Shown here: piece after piece, positions 11,176-21,151 of the stretch
How the letters are laid out: each line of letters opens with the position of its first letter
How positions within the stretch are numbered: the stretch's first letter is position 1
NCBI GenBank assembly: GCA_039178835.1
Contig: JBCDFA010000002.1
Coordinates: 25,647-89,646, forward strand
Direction of reading: 5' to 3'
Length of the DNA: 64,000 nt
Source: AL-N1 sp039178835
GTDB lineage: Bacteria; Chloroflexota; Chloroflexia; Chloroflexales; Roseiflexaceae
Translations under genes and position numbers: made by a program
Notes under the pieces: generated by a model
The model's input: the letters and a program-made list of their open reading frames with translations, nothing else
Database searches by the model: none
What the model was told of the DNA's origin: nothing

Positions 11176-13440
11176 TCAAATTGAGCAACGAAAGGAATGA
11201 CTCCCTTCCTTTACCAGACTCATCGATCCATCGGGCAGTTCCACCTCCGTTTCGGTGGGGGTCTTTACCTTGAGTTTGAACTCGTCGTTTTGGATGGTCC
11301 ATTCGCTTTTGATTTCCCCAGCTGCACTGTCAAAGCTGCATTTGACATAGTCAAGGCTTCCACCGGGTTTTGGCCTAATTCGGATCTTGCTGAAACCGGG
11401 TTCAAGAGCTGTAATCCCGGCACTATAACCGAACAACCACCCGGTTACAGCACCATAGGCGTATTGGTTCCACGAATCCCGCACTATCCCTTTTTCATCT
11501 TTCCCATCCCAACTTTCCCAGATGCTGGTGGCACCATTCACAATGGAATAGAGCCAACCTGGTCGTTCGGTATTCTCAAGAATTCTATAGGCCGTATCGA
11601 CAAAACCGTAATCAGTGAGCATCGGAAGTAGGAACGGGGTCGACAAGAAACCGGTACCGATTTTGTAGTTGTTGGCAATCACTTTGCTGTTCAGTATTTT
11701 CATATTCTCCTGTTTCTCCTCCTCGCTCAACAGATCGAAAGCAACAGGACGCACATACTTACCGTGCCGTTTGGCGACAACAATACCGTTGTCGGTGTAG
11801 TTATGGCGGTAGGCCTCTTTAATCCTGTTTGCCAATGCCTCATACTGCTCCGCTTCCTCGTTTTTTCCCAGAATGGCTGCAATCTTGGCAAGGATGCCCG
11901 TGCAATAGGCGTAATAGGCGGTGGCAACTTCCTCGTCCGATTTGATCAGATTCCTGTTCAACTGGGCTCCCATGCTAGTTCCTGGTTCATTCCAGTCGCC
12001 AAAATGAAAACCGGTGTCGATGGTATATGATCGATAGGGATTTCTCTTGAACTTGTTGAACAAGTGAGTTTTTTTAGCCCTTTCCTGCTGGTACCCGATC
12101 CACTTTGCCATCCCCTCGTATTGGCGACTCAAGATCGATGCATCACCGTACATCTGATACATCGCCCATGGAACGATAATACCGACATCCGACCAGGCCG
12201 TACTTCCCTGGAACAACTCATTATCATGGCCAGTTGAAGGTATGTGCCCCATGATCAATCCATCGTCGCGTTGGGTGACGGTTAGATCATTCAGCCACTT
12301 TGAGAGAAATGTGTTGCTGTCCATCAAATAACAGGCTGTCATGCAGAAGACACCCAGATCGCCTGTCCAGGGTGTTCTTTCACGTGTTGGGTTATCTGTA
12401 GGGACATCCAGAAAATTGCTTTTCTGGCTCCATCTGGAATTGCTCACCAGTTTGTTCACAAGTGCGTTGGAACACTCGAAAAAGCCGGTCTCCTTCAGAT
12501 CGGAATAGACCGCTATTGCTGTGAAATCTTCAGGTCGTACGTCTCCCGGCCAGTTTTCGACTTTGACCAATTGAAATCCGTGCATAGTAAAGAACGGTTT
12601 GTAGGTTTGTTCGCCTTCTTTTAAGGTATAGCGAATCTGTTGGAACTCGCCTTTTTGGCGCAAATGTTTGACAGAGAAATCCCCTTCGGCATCAAGGGTT
12701 TCCCCATGACTTAGCTTGACGGTGTGCCCTGTAGGGCCAGTTACGCTAAATTGTACATAACCACAAATGTTTTGCCCGAAGTCCAGAACAGTTGAACCAT
12801 CTTGCGTCTTCAATACCCTTGGTTGGAAGGTTTCATGTTCTAGAATCCTTTCTCCCTCGTAAGGAATCAGTTGGCCCTGGTACGATGAACGATTAACTAT
12901 GTCCCAAGCTTCGTCATCGAATCCTGGAGAACTCCACCCGCCCATCTCCTTAGTGGCATCGTAGACTTCCCCATCCTTCAAGTCACTTTTGCGTATTGGC
13001 CCATTTTGGGTCGCTCTCCACGTTTCGTCGGTAGTGATTTGCTCTGTCGATCCGTCTTGGTATTCAATATCCAATATGACCAGGAGGCTCGTTTTTTCTC
13101 CATAGACATACCGCTTCTGCATGATGCCATGTTTACCCCTATACCAGCCGTCACCCAGTATTACACCAAGGGTGTTGTTTCCTTGCGTAAGGTTGGATGT
13201 GACATTGAAGGTTTGATACTGGAGCCTTTTGTCGTAGCTGGTAAATCCCGGCATAAATGGTTGATCATCGATCGACTCACCATTGAGGAACCAGCGATAA
13301 AGACCCAGGGCCGTGATATGGAGTACGACCGATTTTACCTGCCCGGCGACAAAGAATTCCTTTCTAAGATAAGAGGCTGGTTGATGTTTTTTTCTATTGA
13401 TGGTTTTTTCCGGTTCGATAAATAACTCATTCCAGTTCAT
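11176..13440 (-). CDS. Alpha-L-rhamnosidase (GH78), left-arm copy
   Basis: Identical to 24915-27179, described there. Confidence 0.88.
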   Translation of the reverse strand: MNWNELFIEPEKTINRKKHQPASYLRKEFFVAGQVKSVVLHITALGLYRWFLNGESIDDQPFMPGFTSYDKRLQYQTFNVTSNLTQGNNTLGVILGDGWYRGKHGIMQKRYVYGEKTSLLVILDIEYQDGSTEQITTDETWRATQNGPIRKSDLKDGEVYDATKEMGGWSSPGFDDEAWDIVNRSSYQGQLIPYEGERILEHETFQPRVLKTQDGSTVLDFGQNICGYVQFSVTGPTGHTVKLSHGETLDAEGDFSVKHLRQKGEFQQIRYTLKEGEQTYKPFFTMHGFQLVKVENWPGDVRPEDFTAIAVYSDLKETGFFECSNALVNKLVSNSRWSQKSNFLDVPTDNPTRERTPWTGDLGVFCMTACYLMDSNTFLSKWLNDLTVTQRDDGLIMGHIPSTGHDNELFQGSTAWSDVGIIVPWAMYQMYGDASILSRQYEGMAKWIGYQQERAKKTHLFNKFKRNPYRSYTIDTGFHFGDWNEPGTSMGAQLNRNLIKSDEEVATAYYAYCTGILAKIAAILGKNEEAEQYEALANRIKEAYRHNYTDNGIVVAKRHGKYVRPVAFDLLSEEEKQENMKILNSKVIANNYKIGTGFLSTPFLLPMLTDYGFVDTAYRILENTERPGWLYSIVNGATSIWESWDGKDEKGIVRDSWNQYAYGAVTGWLFGYSAGITALEPGFSKIRIRPKPGGSLDYVKCSFDSAAGEIKSEWTIQNDEFKLKVKTPTETEVELPDGSMSLVKEGSHSFRCSI

Positions 13441-13538
13441 TGTGTACCTATGGGTTGTGGAATTTTTTGAGAAACCGTCGCTTAAACTTACCACATTCCA
13501 GCGGCCGTTAACGATAGTATCAAGACGAATGGGGTCAA

Positions 13539-14705
13539 CTAACGCGGATTTTCGGCAATGAAATGATTGACCATCTCAGCGATTTCCGCCCCTTTATCAT
13601 CCTGAAGAAAGTGGCTCGCATCTGGGAAACGATAGTGCGGCTGACTCTCAGCACCCTTGACTGAGTCGTTCATTTGATACTGGGGGTCGTTTTCACCACC
13701 TAGTCCCGGTTCGTTACCGCCAAAAATCGTCAAGAATGGTCTTTCGTATGTTGCCAAAGCCTCAATGGCAGGCTCCGTTACACCGACAAGTTCGTTCAGC
13801 AGGCTTGGAAATGAGCGCGGCCCCGCCATCGTAATTCGTGATGGAAATGGTGCATCATAGGCAGCTTCTTCCTCTGGTGTTAGCTGATCAAATGTGAGTG
13901 CCTCTAGCATTCTAGAAGCGCGGAAATCTTCGTAATGCATTGCATAGGCGATCCATTGACCGAAATCAGCTTCCGCATCAACATCTGCTACCGGTAGCTG
14001 TGAATTGCCGTCCTCGTCGTAAAATGCTGGCTGTTGGGCCGGCATCATGTTGAGGGTACGGTGGAAGTCAGCAATGCTGTCCTCTAGATCGTCTGGCATT
14101 TCGGACACCTTCTCAACGATAGGCAGCCCGCCGTTTCCGACAATGATCCTATCGAATCGATCGAGGTCATTTGCTGCGAGATACAACCCAATCACACTGC
14201 CCCAGTCTTGAGCAAACAGGGTGATATTTTCTAGCTCCAGATTCTGGATAAACATATCTAAGCGGTCGACATGATTCTGGAAGCTGTGGTATTCCACGTC
14301 GATTGGCTTATCTGAGCGACCCATGCCGAGGTGATCCATAGCGATGACGCGATGCCCCTCTTCCGCAAGGACGGGAATCATGTAGCGATACAAATACGAC
14401 CAAGAAGGTTGACCATGTAAGAGTAGGATGGGGTCAGCATCGGCCGGCCCTACATCTACATAAGCCTGACGCAAACCATCAATCTCCACATATTTTGGTT
14501 CGTAAGACCAATCAGGCAGATCCTCAAAACACGCATCGGGCGTGCGGATGTATTCAACACCGTTTTCAGTTGTGAGAATATTCAACTCTACAAGACAGTC
14601 TGCGGAAGGTTCTGTAGGGTTGTAACCTCTGCTGCAACCAACCAACAAAAACGCGCTAACACATATAAGTAGAAGCACACGTAGCATAGTGAAATTTCGA
14701 TTCAT
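13539..14705 (-). CDS. Haloalkane-dehalogenase-like lipoprotein, left-arm copy
   Basis: Identical to 23650-24816. Lipobox cysteine C24, nucleophile D167, histidine H365. Confidence 0.85.
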   Translation of the reverse strand: MNRNFTMLRVLLLICVSAFLLVGCSRGYNPTEPSADCLVELNILTTENGVEYIRTPDACFEDLPDWSYEPKYVEIDGLRQAYVDVGPADADPILLLHGQPSWSYLYRYMIPVLAEEGHRVIAMDHLGMGRSDKPIDVEYHSFQNHVDRLDMFIQNLELENITLFAQDWGSVIGLYLAANDLDRFDRIIVGNGGLPIVEKVSEMPDDLEDSIADFHRTLNMMPAQQPAFYDEDGNSQLPVADVDAEADFGQWIAYAMHYEDFRASRMLEALTFDQLTPEEEAAYDAPFPSRITMAGPRSFPSLLNELVGVTEPAIEALATYERPFLTIFGGNEPGLGGENDPQYQMNDSVKGAESQPHYRFPDASHFLQDDKGAEIAEMVNHFIAENPR

Positions 14706-14724
14706 AGTTTACTCTCCATTTTTG

Positions 14725-14773
14725 CCTAGCAATTGCTAGGTGATTTGTGATTGTAAATCTAGCAGACACTAGG
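14725..14773. promoter_or_regulatory. Twin TetR operator palindromes, left-arm copy
   Basis: CCTAGCAATTGCTAGG (14725-14740) and the related imperfect site at 14758-14773, in the gap between divergent tetR and dehalogenase genes. Mirror of 23582-23630. Confidence 0.7.
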
Positions 14774-14777
14774 TAAA

Positions 14778-15350
14778 ATGTCAATTATGAATAACGACCA
14801 AGAACTAACTACGCGTGAGCGTATCCTTGCGGTTGCCGCGCGTCTCTTTGCAGAACGTGGCTATGCCGGAACATCGGTGCGCGATATTGCGGCCGAACTT
14901 GGTATTGCCAACCCCTCGATTTACTACCATTTCAAATCGAAAGGCGATCTACTTGTTGAGTTGCTGACAGAACCACTGAAGCGGGTTGAAGTCGCAGCTC
15001 TCGAAGCCGAGCAGCTTTCTGGGGAGGCGCGGGCGCGTAAGATTATTGGAGGGCTGTTAGAGTCACTAGAAGTGCATGGTGGGATTGTGATGACCGTCGC
15101 GCATGATAACCAGAACATACCGAGCCCTCATCGCCAAATCGCACTGGAGATGCGTCCGTATCTGATCGACTTGCTGAAAGAGGTGACGGCTGAGGACAAT
15201 CGGGAGTTACGTATCACGATGGCGATTGGTGCGGTTGAGGGCATTGTTACTGATTTGACGGCGGTATCTGCGGAGAGCGGTCGTTTTGTGCAGCATCTCC
15301 GTAATCAACGGGAAGTTATTATCGATATTGTGCTGGGGATTCTGCGATGA
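14778..15350 (+). CDS. TetR family regulator, left-arm copy
   Basis: Identical to 23005-23577. Confidence 0.9.
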   Translation: MSIMNNDQELTTRERILAVAARLFAERGYAGTSVRDIAAELGIANPSIYYHFKSKGDLLVELLTEPLKRVEVAALEAEQLSGEARARKIIGGLLESLEVHGGIVMTVAHDNQNIPSPHRQIALEMRPYLIDLLKEVTAEDNRELRITMAIGAVEGIVTDLTAVSAESGRFVQHLRNQREVIIDIVLGILR

Positions 15351-15915
15351 CTGGAGCGTATGAAACTTAGCTCTGGAATCGGATACCAGCTTTCCCTTCA
15401 TAGAAATGCAGCCGGAGATCGCCTGCTTGAGATTTCGTCGTGAGATCAGTTGAACGCTGGTAGAAAAATGCTGCGCCTTTTTTCTTGAACATACGCCTAT
15501 GGGTGTTATTATTCAATAGATGAGGGTCATTGCCCAACTGCGCAAACGTGCTGTGGGTTTGTGTCAGCCGTGCTACCAGAAGAGTCACACACTTCACGTG
15601 TGGGTCGTGTAGCGTTGTTCCTCACACCACTCTGCCTGCTGCCATTACCTGTGCGCCCAACCAGCGGGCTGGAAAGCATAGGCCGCTGGTTGAGGAATAA
15701 GTTGTCTTAAGACGGCAGTATAAACTCAATCGAACGCTGGCAGTGATTGACTAGAGTGCAACTAACAGAGAGTCATATGTGGCAATGAACCGACCTTTAG
15801 TATTTGGGGTTTTCAGCCCAACGGTATACATAAGGACGTTAAGCGCAAACCGATGAATGCATTACAGATTACGATACCAATCATTTCGCTGTTCCATCTT
15901 TGCCCAAACTTCTGA
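15351..15915. other. Intergenic region, left-arm copy
   Basis: Mirror of 22440-23004; it holds one long hairpin and no convincing gene. Confidence 0.6.
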
Positions 15916-17061
15916 TCATCGTGCATGTGATGTTCGTGCCAAAACCTCGCCAACACGTGCGATTTCTTCTTCGGTATTGTAGAAATGTGGTGCGATGCGG
16001 AATCCCTTTCCACGAACCACCGTAATAATATTAGCCTTGGTAAGTCGAGCGCATGTTCCCTCTGGGTCGTCCACTTCTACGATCAGGATGCCGGAACGGT
16101 GTTCTCGATCAGTAGTGGCAGAGAAGCGATAGCCACGTTCGCGAAGATCATTGATAGCTATATCGGTGAGATGCAAAATACGTTCACTCACGTGGTTTAT
16201 GCCTACTTCTTGTAGCAGTGCAACACTCGCGTTGAAACCATACATACCGACAAAATTAGGTGATCCTAGAGCAAAGCGTTCGGCGGTGGGCAAGGGTGTG
16301 AAGTTGTAATCAAGGAAGTTCAGCCAGTCCATGGTGCTTGCGGCACCCACATATGGACCAGGAATGAGATCATCGAGCAACTCGTGTCGCACATACATAA
16401 ACCCCGCCCCCATTGGCCCGAGCAGCCATTTTTGAGAGCCACACGATAGAAAGTCGATGTTGGCTGCCTGGACATCAAGAGGAAAAGCACCTAATGATTG
16501 AATCCCATCGACAGCAAAATAGATGTTACGATCACGGCACAGCTTCCCAACACTGACAATATCGTTGCGGAAGCCGGTGGCGAATTGAACGGTGCTCATT
16601 GCGATGACCCGTGTGCGATTGTCGATCCGTGACTCAAGGAGGTTGAGATCAACACCACCGTTGCGGGTTGGGACGAATTTTGTGAGCACTCCACGATGTG
16701 TCAGATTCATCCAGGGGTAGATGTTGGCGGGATAATCACCGTCAATGACCAATACATTATCACCTGTGCGGAGGGGCAAGCCAAGAGCAGCTGTATTGAT
16801 TCCTGCCGCAGTGTTGGGCATCAGCACAATTTCGTCAACAGACCGAGCATTGATCAGTGTGGCAAAGCGTTCGCGTAATTCGTTCATTTTGTGGAATGCT
16901 GTGAGCCCAGTTTCGGTAAAAGAAATCGTGGTTGCCTCTTCTGCAAAGGCACGCATTGCCTCTGCGGCACGTGTGTTGAGTGCTGAGACTCCCGCATGAT
17001 TGAAAAAAGCATATTTCTCAGCCATCGGAAACAGTTGACGATATGATGTTACGTCGGTCAT
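15916..17061 (-). CDS. Aminotransferase class V family PLP enzyme, left-arm copy
   Basis: Identical to 21294-22439; predicted PLP lysine K211. Confidence 0.88.
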   Translation of the reverse strand: MTDVTSYRQLFPMAEKYAFFNHAGVSALNTRAAEAMRAFAEEATTISFTETGLTAFHKMNELRERFATLINARSVDEIVLMPNTAAGINTAALGLPLRTGDNVLVIDGDYPANIYPWMNLTHRGVLTKFVPTRNGGVDLNLLESRIDNRTRVIAMSTVQFATGFRNDIVSVGKLCRDRNIYFAVDGIQSLGAFPLDVQAANIDFLSCGSQKWLLGPMGAGFMYVRHELLDDLIPGPYVGAASTMDWLNFLDYNFTPLPTAERFALGSPNFVGMYGFNASVALLQEVGINHVSERILHLTDIAINDLRERGYRFSATTDREHRSGILIVEVDDPEGTCARLTKANIITVVRGKGFRIAPHFYNTEEEIARVGEVLARTSHAR

Positions 17062-17166
17062 GGGTAAACCCTCCTGCATAACCCCAATAAACTAGTACGA
17101 GATGCCAAGTGTGGCATGTATCATAGCATATTGCTGGGTTTGTGGGCACTCACTCTTTATTACATC

Positions 17167-17203
17167 AAAAAAGACCCACACAGCCTCTCAGGCCATGTGG
17201 GTC
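17167..17203 (-). terminator. Terminator of second secreted-protein gene, left-arm copy
   Basis: Mirror of 21152-21188: 13-bp stem with two wobble pairs and a T6 tail. Confidence 0.85.
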
Positions 17204-17236
17204 TAAACGAAACAGTTTTACAGAGCGTTTTACATC

Positions 17237-17956
17237 TTAGGGTGTAAAGGTGTATGGATTTCCAACACCAGACAACCAGGCTTGTCCATTCGCACCAATA
17301 CGCAGGGTGTAGTAGCGTGGCTGTTGTACTCCAGATGCAAGACCACCGCCTACTGATGGAGGACCAAAGGTACCAAAGAAATTCCAATTAAGACGTGCAG
17401 GAATATCGAACACCGATGAGCCGTCTACGTCCCGATTGGACTTAAATCCACTAAGGCCTGCAAGATCATTACTGGACATACCTAATTCACAGGTGATATA
17501 GACGTTGGGTTGATTATTGTTGCCAGGGAAGTCAAATTTCTCTCCACAGGTCATGGATAGAATGTTATACCAATTACCACGACCAAAGGCATCCCAAAAG
17601 TAGTCATAGTTTTTGATGTAAGCACGTGCTTCAGGGCGTGATGCCCATTGGATGGTACTGCCATTGTAGCAATAGTTTAAGTTTGTGAACTGGATCGTAA
17701 ATGCGTGTGTGTTGCGTAACCCAGCCGCATTTCCTGCAGTATCAATAAAATTGAATTCCGTGTTGACGGTCTTATTGTACTGACAAGTTTGGTTGATGTT
17801 GGCGTCCGTCTGGGTGTCAGAAGTGGTCAGTACACTTTCAGTCGTTGTGGCGGCGTTTGCGTGTGGAATAGTTGCAGAGGCACCTACTGTAAGAATACTA
17901 GTAATAATGAACAGGATCGCAAAACGTAGTTGTGCTGGTACTTTGAATTGAGTCAT
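17237..17956 (-). CDS. Secreted four-cysteine protein, paralogue 2, left-arm copy
   Basis: Identical to 20399-21118. Confidence 0.85.
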   Translation of the reverse strand: MTQFKVPAQLRFAILFIITSILTVGASATIPHANAATTTESVLTTSDTQTDANINQTCQYNKTVNTEFNFIDTAGNAAGLRNTHAFTIQFTNLNYCYNGSTIQWASRPEARAYIKNYDYFWDAFGRGNWYNILSMTCGEKFDFPGNNNQPNVYITCELGMSSNDLAGLSGFKSNRDVDGSSVFDIPARLNWNFFGTFGPPSVGGGLASGVQQPRYYTLRIGANGQAWLSGVGNPYTFTP

Positions 17957-18069
17957 CAGATCGCTCCTTGAACTACATCAATGTGAAACAGCCGTCGTTA
18001 CACGATAAACATCACAACTCAGTAATGTTTATTAACAGCACTTTAAATTATTTGTGATTATATTGTGTT

Positions 18070-18100
18070 ATCGTAAAATTATCGTGAAATGATCGTGAAA
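18070..18100 (-). promoter_or_regulatory. Three 11-bp-spaced direct repeats, left-arm copy
   Basis: Mirror of 20255-20285, upstream of the paralogue 2 gene. Confidence 0.55.
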
Positions 18101-18374
18101 TAATGGGAAGAGGCACGAAAGGGACACCACGTTATGTGCCCCTGCGTCTACGGCGATGGCATAAAGAGCTGGATGGTGTTGAAGTTGCTTCAATATTTGA
18201 TGATGATTATCTGATCATTTGATGGTTTGGTCTGCTGTGGGAGGTGTGCCTTGATGGTCTTGTGGATATTATTCATGAGAGGATGACTTCTTGTGTATAC
18301 ATGTCGCTGGGTCGTATAATGTAACATTCATCATCGCATATCGATAGTTGTATGGATAGGTACATCCCTTTGTT

Positions 18375-18410
18375 ATAGAAAGGACCCACATGGTAAAAGC
18401 CACATGGGTC
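18375..18410 (-). terminator. Terminator of first secreted-protein gene, left-arm copy
   Basis: Mirror of 19945-19980. Confidence 0.75.
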
Positions 18411-18443
18411 TAAACGAGACAGTTCTACAGAGCGTTTCACATT

Positions 18444-19151
18444 TTAGGGTGTAAAGAGAGATGGATTCCCAACACCAGACAGACCTGCGTATCCATTTGC
18501 ATTGATACGTAGGGTGTAGAAGCGCGATTGGTCTCCCAACCGCTCAGAAGATACTCCTACTGACGGAGGCGAGAAGGTTGCCATAAGGTTCCAGTTGAGG
18601 CGAACTGGAATGTTAAAGTCAGATGATGCATCGATGGCACGCTCAGAATAAAATCCATTCAAATTGTACCAAGAATTGTTGGCCATACCTAATTCACAGG
18701 TGATATAGATGCTGGGTTGGTTCCCATTGCCAGGAAAATCGAATTTTTCCGCACAGGTCATTGATATGATATTGTACCAATTAGCTCCGCCAGGTATGGG
18801 AGATTCATTTTTTATATAGGCACGAGCCTCCGGTCGTGAAACCCACTCGATGGTTTGTCCATTGTAACAATAGTTCAAGTTTGTAAATTGGATAGTAAAT
18901 GCGTGTGTGTTACTTAAACCAATGGGGCCAACTAGGTTTCCATAATAGAATTGTGTATTAACGGTTTTGTTATATTTGCAGGTTTGATTGATGGTTGTAT
19001 TGGTTTGAACAGCAGAACTAGTTGGTGCACTATCATGGTTTGCAGCAGCGTTTGCATAGGGAACTGTTGCAGAGACACCTACCGTAAGAATGCTGGTCAT
19101 AAGAACGAGAAACGTAAAACGTAGTCGTGTTGATACGTTGAATAGAGACAT
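18444..19151 (-). CDS. Secreted four-cysteine protein, paralogue 1, left-arm copy
   Basis: Identical to 19204-19911. Its start codon is 26 bases from the fold axis, so the native promoter is not present. Confidence 0.85.
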   Translation of the reverse strand: MSLFNVSTRLRFTFLVLMTSILTVGVSATVPYANAAANHDSAPTSSAVQTNTTINQTCKYNKTVNTQFYYGNLVGPIGLSNTHAFTIQFTNLNYCYNGQTIEWVSRPEARAYIKNESPIPGGANWYNIISMTCAEKFDFPGNGNQPSIYITCELGMANNSWYNLNGFYSERAIDASSDFNIPVRLNWNLMATFSPPSVGVSSERLGDQSRFYTLRINANGYAGLSGVGNPSLFTP

Positions 19152-19152
19152 T

Positions 19153-19202
19153 AAGTCACTCCTTTAATGTATTTATATATAAATACATTAAAGGAGTGAC
19201 TT
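19153..19202. repeat. Axis of the giant palindrome
   Basis: The centre lies between 19177 and 19178, in the AT-rich self-complementary core TTTATATATAAA. Both sides continue into an AAGGAG ribosome-binding site and the start of the same gene. A short natural AT-rich inverted repeat here could have primed an intramolecular fold-back. It could also be a replicated hairpin-end centre, which has the same symmetry. Confidence 0.9.
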
Positions 19203-19203
19203 A

Positions 19204-19911
19204 ATGTCTCTATTCAACGTATCAACACGACTACGTTTTACGTTTCTCGTTCTTATGACCAGCATTCTTACGGTAGGTGTCTCTGCAACAGTTCCCTATG
19301 CAAACGCTGCTGCAAACCATGATAGTGCACCAACTAGTTCTGCTGTTCAAACCAATACAACCATCAATCAAACCTGCAAATATAACAAAACCGTTAATAC
19401 ACAATTCTATTATGGAAACCTAGTTGGCCCCATTGGTTTAAGTAACACACACGCATTTACTATCCAATTTACAAACTTGAACTATTGTTACAATGGACAA
19501 ACCATCGAGTGGGTTTCACGACCGGAGGCTCGTGCCTATATAAAAAATGAATCTCCCATACCTGGCGGAGCTAATTGGTACAATATCATATCAATGACCT
19601 GTGCGGAAAAATTCGATTTTCCTGGCAATGGGAACCAACCCAGCATCTATATCACCTGTGAATTAGGTATGGCCAACAATTCTTGGTACAATTTGAATGG
19701 ATTTTATTCTGAGCGTGCCATCGATGCATCATCTGACTTTAACATTCCAGTTCGCCTCAACTGGAACCTTATGGCAACCTTCTCGCCTCCGTCAGTAGGA
19801 GTATCTTCTGAGCGGTTGGGAGACCAATCGCGCTTCTACACCCTACGTATCAATGCAAATGGATACGCAGGTCTGTCTGGTGTTGGGAATCCATCTCTCT
19901 TTACACCCTAA
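19204..19911 (+). CDS. Secreted four-cysteine protein, paralogue 1
   Basis: Unrecognised secreted protein of 235 aa. Residues 1-36 form a signal peptide (basic start, hydrophobic core, likely cleavage at ANA-A), followed by a Ser/Thr/Asn-rich linker to about residue 55. The mature part has four cysteines (C58, C95, C133, C152) that all recur in the neighbouring paralogue, suggesting two disulfides. Shared blocks include TCxYNKTVNT, THAFTIQFTNLNYCYNG, RPEARAYIKN and YITCELGM. The protein is rich in Asn, Tyr and Ser, as expected of a beta-rich extracellular domain. It starts after AAGGAG with good spacing. The fold axis lies 26 bases upstream, so its promoter is missing from the window. Function unknown; I can name no family. 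Confidence 0.85.
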   Translation: MSLFNVSTRLRFTFLVLMTSILTVGVSATVPYANAAANHDSAPTSSAVQTNTTINQTCKYNKTVNTQFYYGNLVGPIGLSNTHAFTIQFTNLNYCYNGQTIEWVSRPEARAYIKNESPIPGGANWYNIISMTCAEKFDFPGNGNQPSIYITCELGMANNSWYNLNGFYSERAIDASSDFNIPVRLNWNLMATFSPPSVGVSSERLGDQSRFYTLRINANGYAGLSGVGNPSLFTP

Positions 19912-19944
19912 AATGTGAAACGCTCTGTAGAACTGTCTCGTTTA

Positions 19945-19980
19945 GACCCATGTGGCTTTTACCATGTGGGTCCTTTCTAT
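19945..19980 (+). terminator. Rho-independent terminator of paralogue 1 gene
   Basis: Stem GACCCATGTGG / CCATGTGGGTC (11 bp, two G-T pairs), six-base loop, then CTTTCTAT. The sequence between stop codon and stem is nearly the same as after the second paralogue, so gene and terminator were duplicated together. Confidence 0.75.
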
Positions 19981-20254
19981 AACAAAGGGATGTACCTATC
20001 CATACAACTATCGATATGCGATGATGAATGTTACATTATACGACCCAGCGACATGTATACACAAGAAGTCATCCTCTCATGAATAATATCCACAAGACCA
20101 TCAAGGCACACCTCCCACAGCAGACCAAACCATCAAATGATCAGATAATCATCATCAAATATTGAAGCAACTTCAACACCATCCAGCTCTTTATGCCATC
20201 GCCGTAGACGCAGGGGCACATAACGTGGTGTCCCTTTCGTGCCTCTTCCCATTA

Positions 20255-20285
20255 TTTCACGATCATTTCACGATAATTTTACGAT
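20255..20285 (+). promoter_or_regulatory. Three tandem 9-mers at 11-bp period over the promoter of paralogue 2
   Basis: TTTCACGAT at 20255, TTTCACGAT at 20266 and TTTTACGAT at 20277 repeat every 11 bases, one DNA turn, as in binding sites of PhoB/OmpR-type response regulators. An inverted relative (ATCGTGTAA) lies at 20349-20357. The array ends eight bases before a TATAAT box, so it covers the -35 region. The regulator is unknown. Confidence 0.6.
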
Positions 20286-20292
20286 AACACAA

Positions 20293-20298
20293 TATAAT
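20293..20298 (+). promoter_or_regulatory. -10 box of the paralogue 2 promoter
   Basis: TATAAT with no good -35 hexamer at 17 bases, consistent with activator dependence through the upstream repeats. An inverted repeat ATAAACAT-N12-ATGTTTAT follows at 20323-20350, in the leader. Confidence 0.5.
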
Positions 20299-20398
20299 CA
20301 CAAATAATTTAAAGTGCTGTTAATAAACATTACTGAGTTGTGATGTTTATCGTGTAACGACGGCTGTTTCACATTGATGTAGTTCAAGGAGCGATCTG

Positions 20399-21118
20399 AT
20401 GACTCAATTCAAAGTACCAGCACAACTACGTTTTGCGATCCTGTTCATTATTACTAGTATTCTTACAGTAGGTGCCTCTGCAACTATTCCACACGCAAAC
20501 GCCGCCACAACGACTGAAAGTGTACTGACCACTTCTGACACCCAGACGGACGCCAACATCAACCAAACTTGTCAGTACAATAAGACCGTCAACACGGAAT
20601 TCAATTTTATTGATACTGCAGGAAATGCGGCTGGGTTACGCAACACACACGCATTTACGATCCAGTTCACAAACTTAAACTATTGCTACAATGGCAGTAC
20701 CATCCAATGGGCATCACGCCCTGAAGCACGTGCTTACATCAAAAACTATGACTACTTTTGGGATGCCTTTGGTCGTGGTAATTGGTATAACATTCTATCC
20801 ATGACCTGTGGAGAGAAATTTGACTTCCCTGGCAACAATAATCAACCCAACGTCTATATCACCTGTGAATTAGGTATGTCCAGTAATGATCTTGCAGGCC
20901 TTAGTGGATTTAAGTCCAATCGGGACGTAGACGGCTCATCGGTGTTCGATATTCCTGCACGTCTTAATTGGAATTTCTTTGGTACCTTTGGTCCTCCATC
21001 AGTAGGCGGTGGTCTTGCATCTGGAGTACAACAGCCACGCTACTACACCCTGCGTATTGGTGCGAATGGACAAGCCTGGTTGTCTGGTGTTGGAAATCCA
21101 TACACCTTTACACCCTAA
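20399..21118 (+). CDS. Secreted four-cysteine protein, paralogue 2
   Basis: A 239-aa paralogue of the protein encoded just upstream, from a tandem duplication. Signal peptide to about residue 36 (HANAA), then a Thr/Ser-rich linker. Cysteines C58, C96, C137 and C156 align with those of paralogue 1. The blocks around them are nearly identical, while residues 68-82 and 116-128 and the C-terminal third differ more. AAGGAG lies upstream of the ATG. The gene has its own regulated-looking promoter and its own terminator, so it is a separate unit. Predicted extracellular. Function unknown. Confidence 0.87.
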   Translation: MTQFKVPAQLRFAILFIITSILTVGASATIPHANAATTTESVLTTSDTQTDANINQTCQYNKTVNTEFNFIDTAGNAAGLRNTHAFTIQFTNLNYCYNGSTIQWASRPEARAYIKNYDYFWDAFGRGNWYNILSMTCGEKFDFPGNNNQPNVYITCELGMSSNDLAGLSGFKSNRDVDGSSVFDIPARLNWNFFGTFGPPSVGGGLASGVQQPRYYTLRIGANGQAWLSGVGNPYTFTP

Positions 21119-21151
21119 GATGTAAAACGCTCTGTAAAACTGTTTCGTTTA

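Noticed and set aside
1..19177. Second biotin operon, second rhamnosidase and other apparent duplicates
   Set aside because: They are base-for-base mirror copies created by the inverted repeat, not divergent paralogues, so they should not be counted as extra gene dosage.
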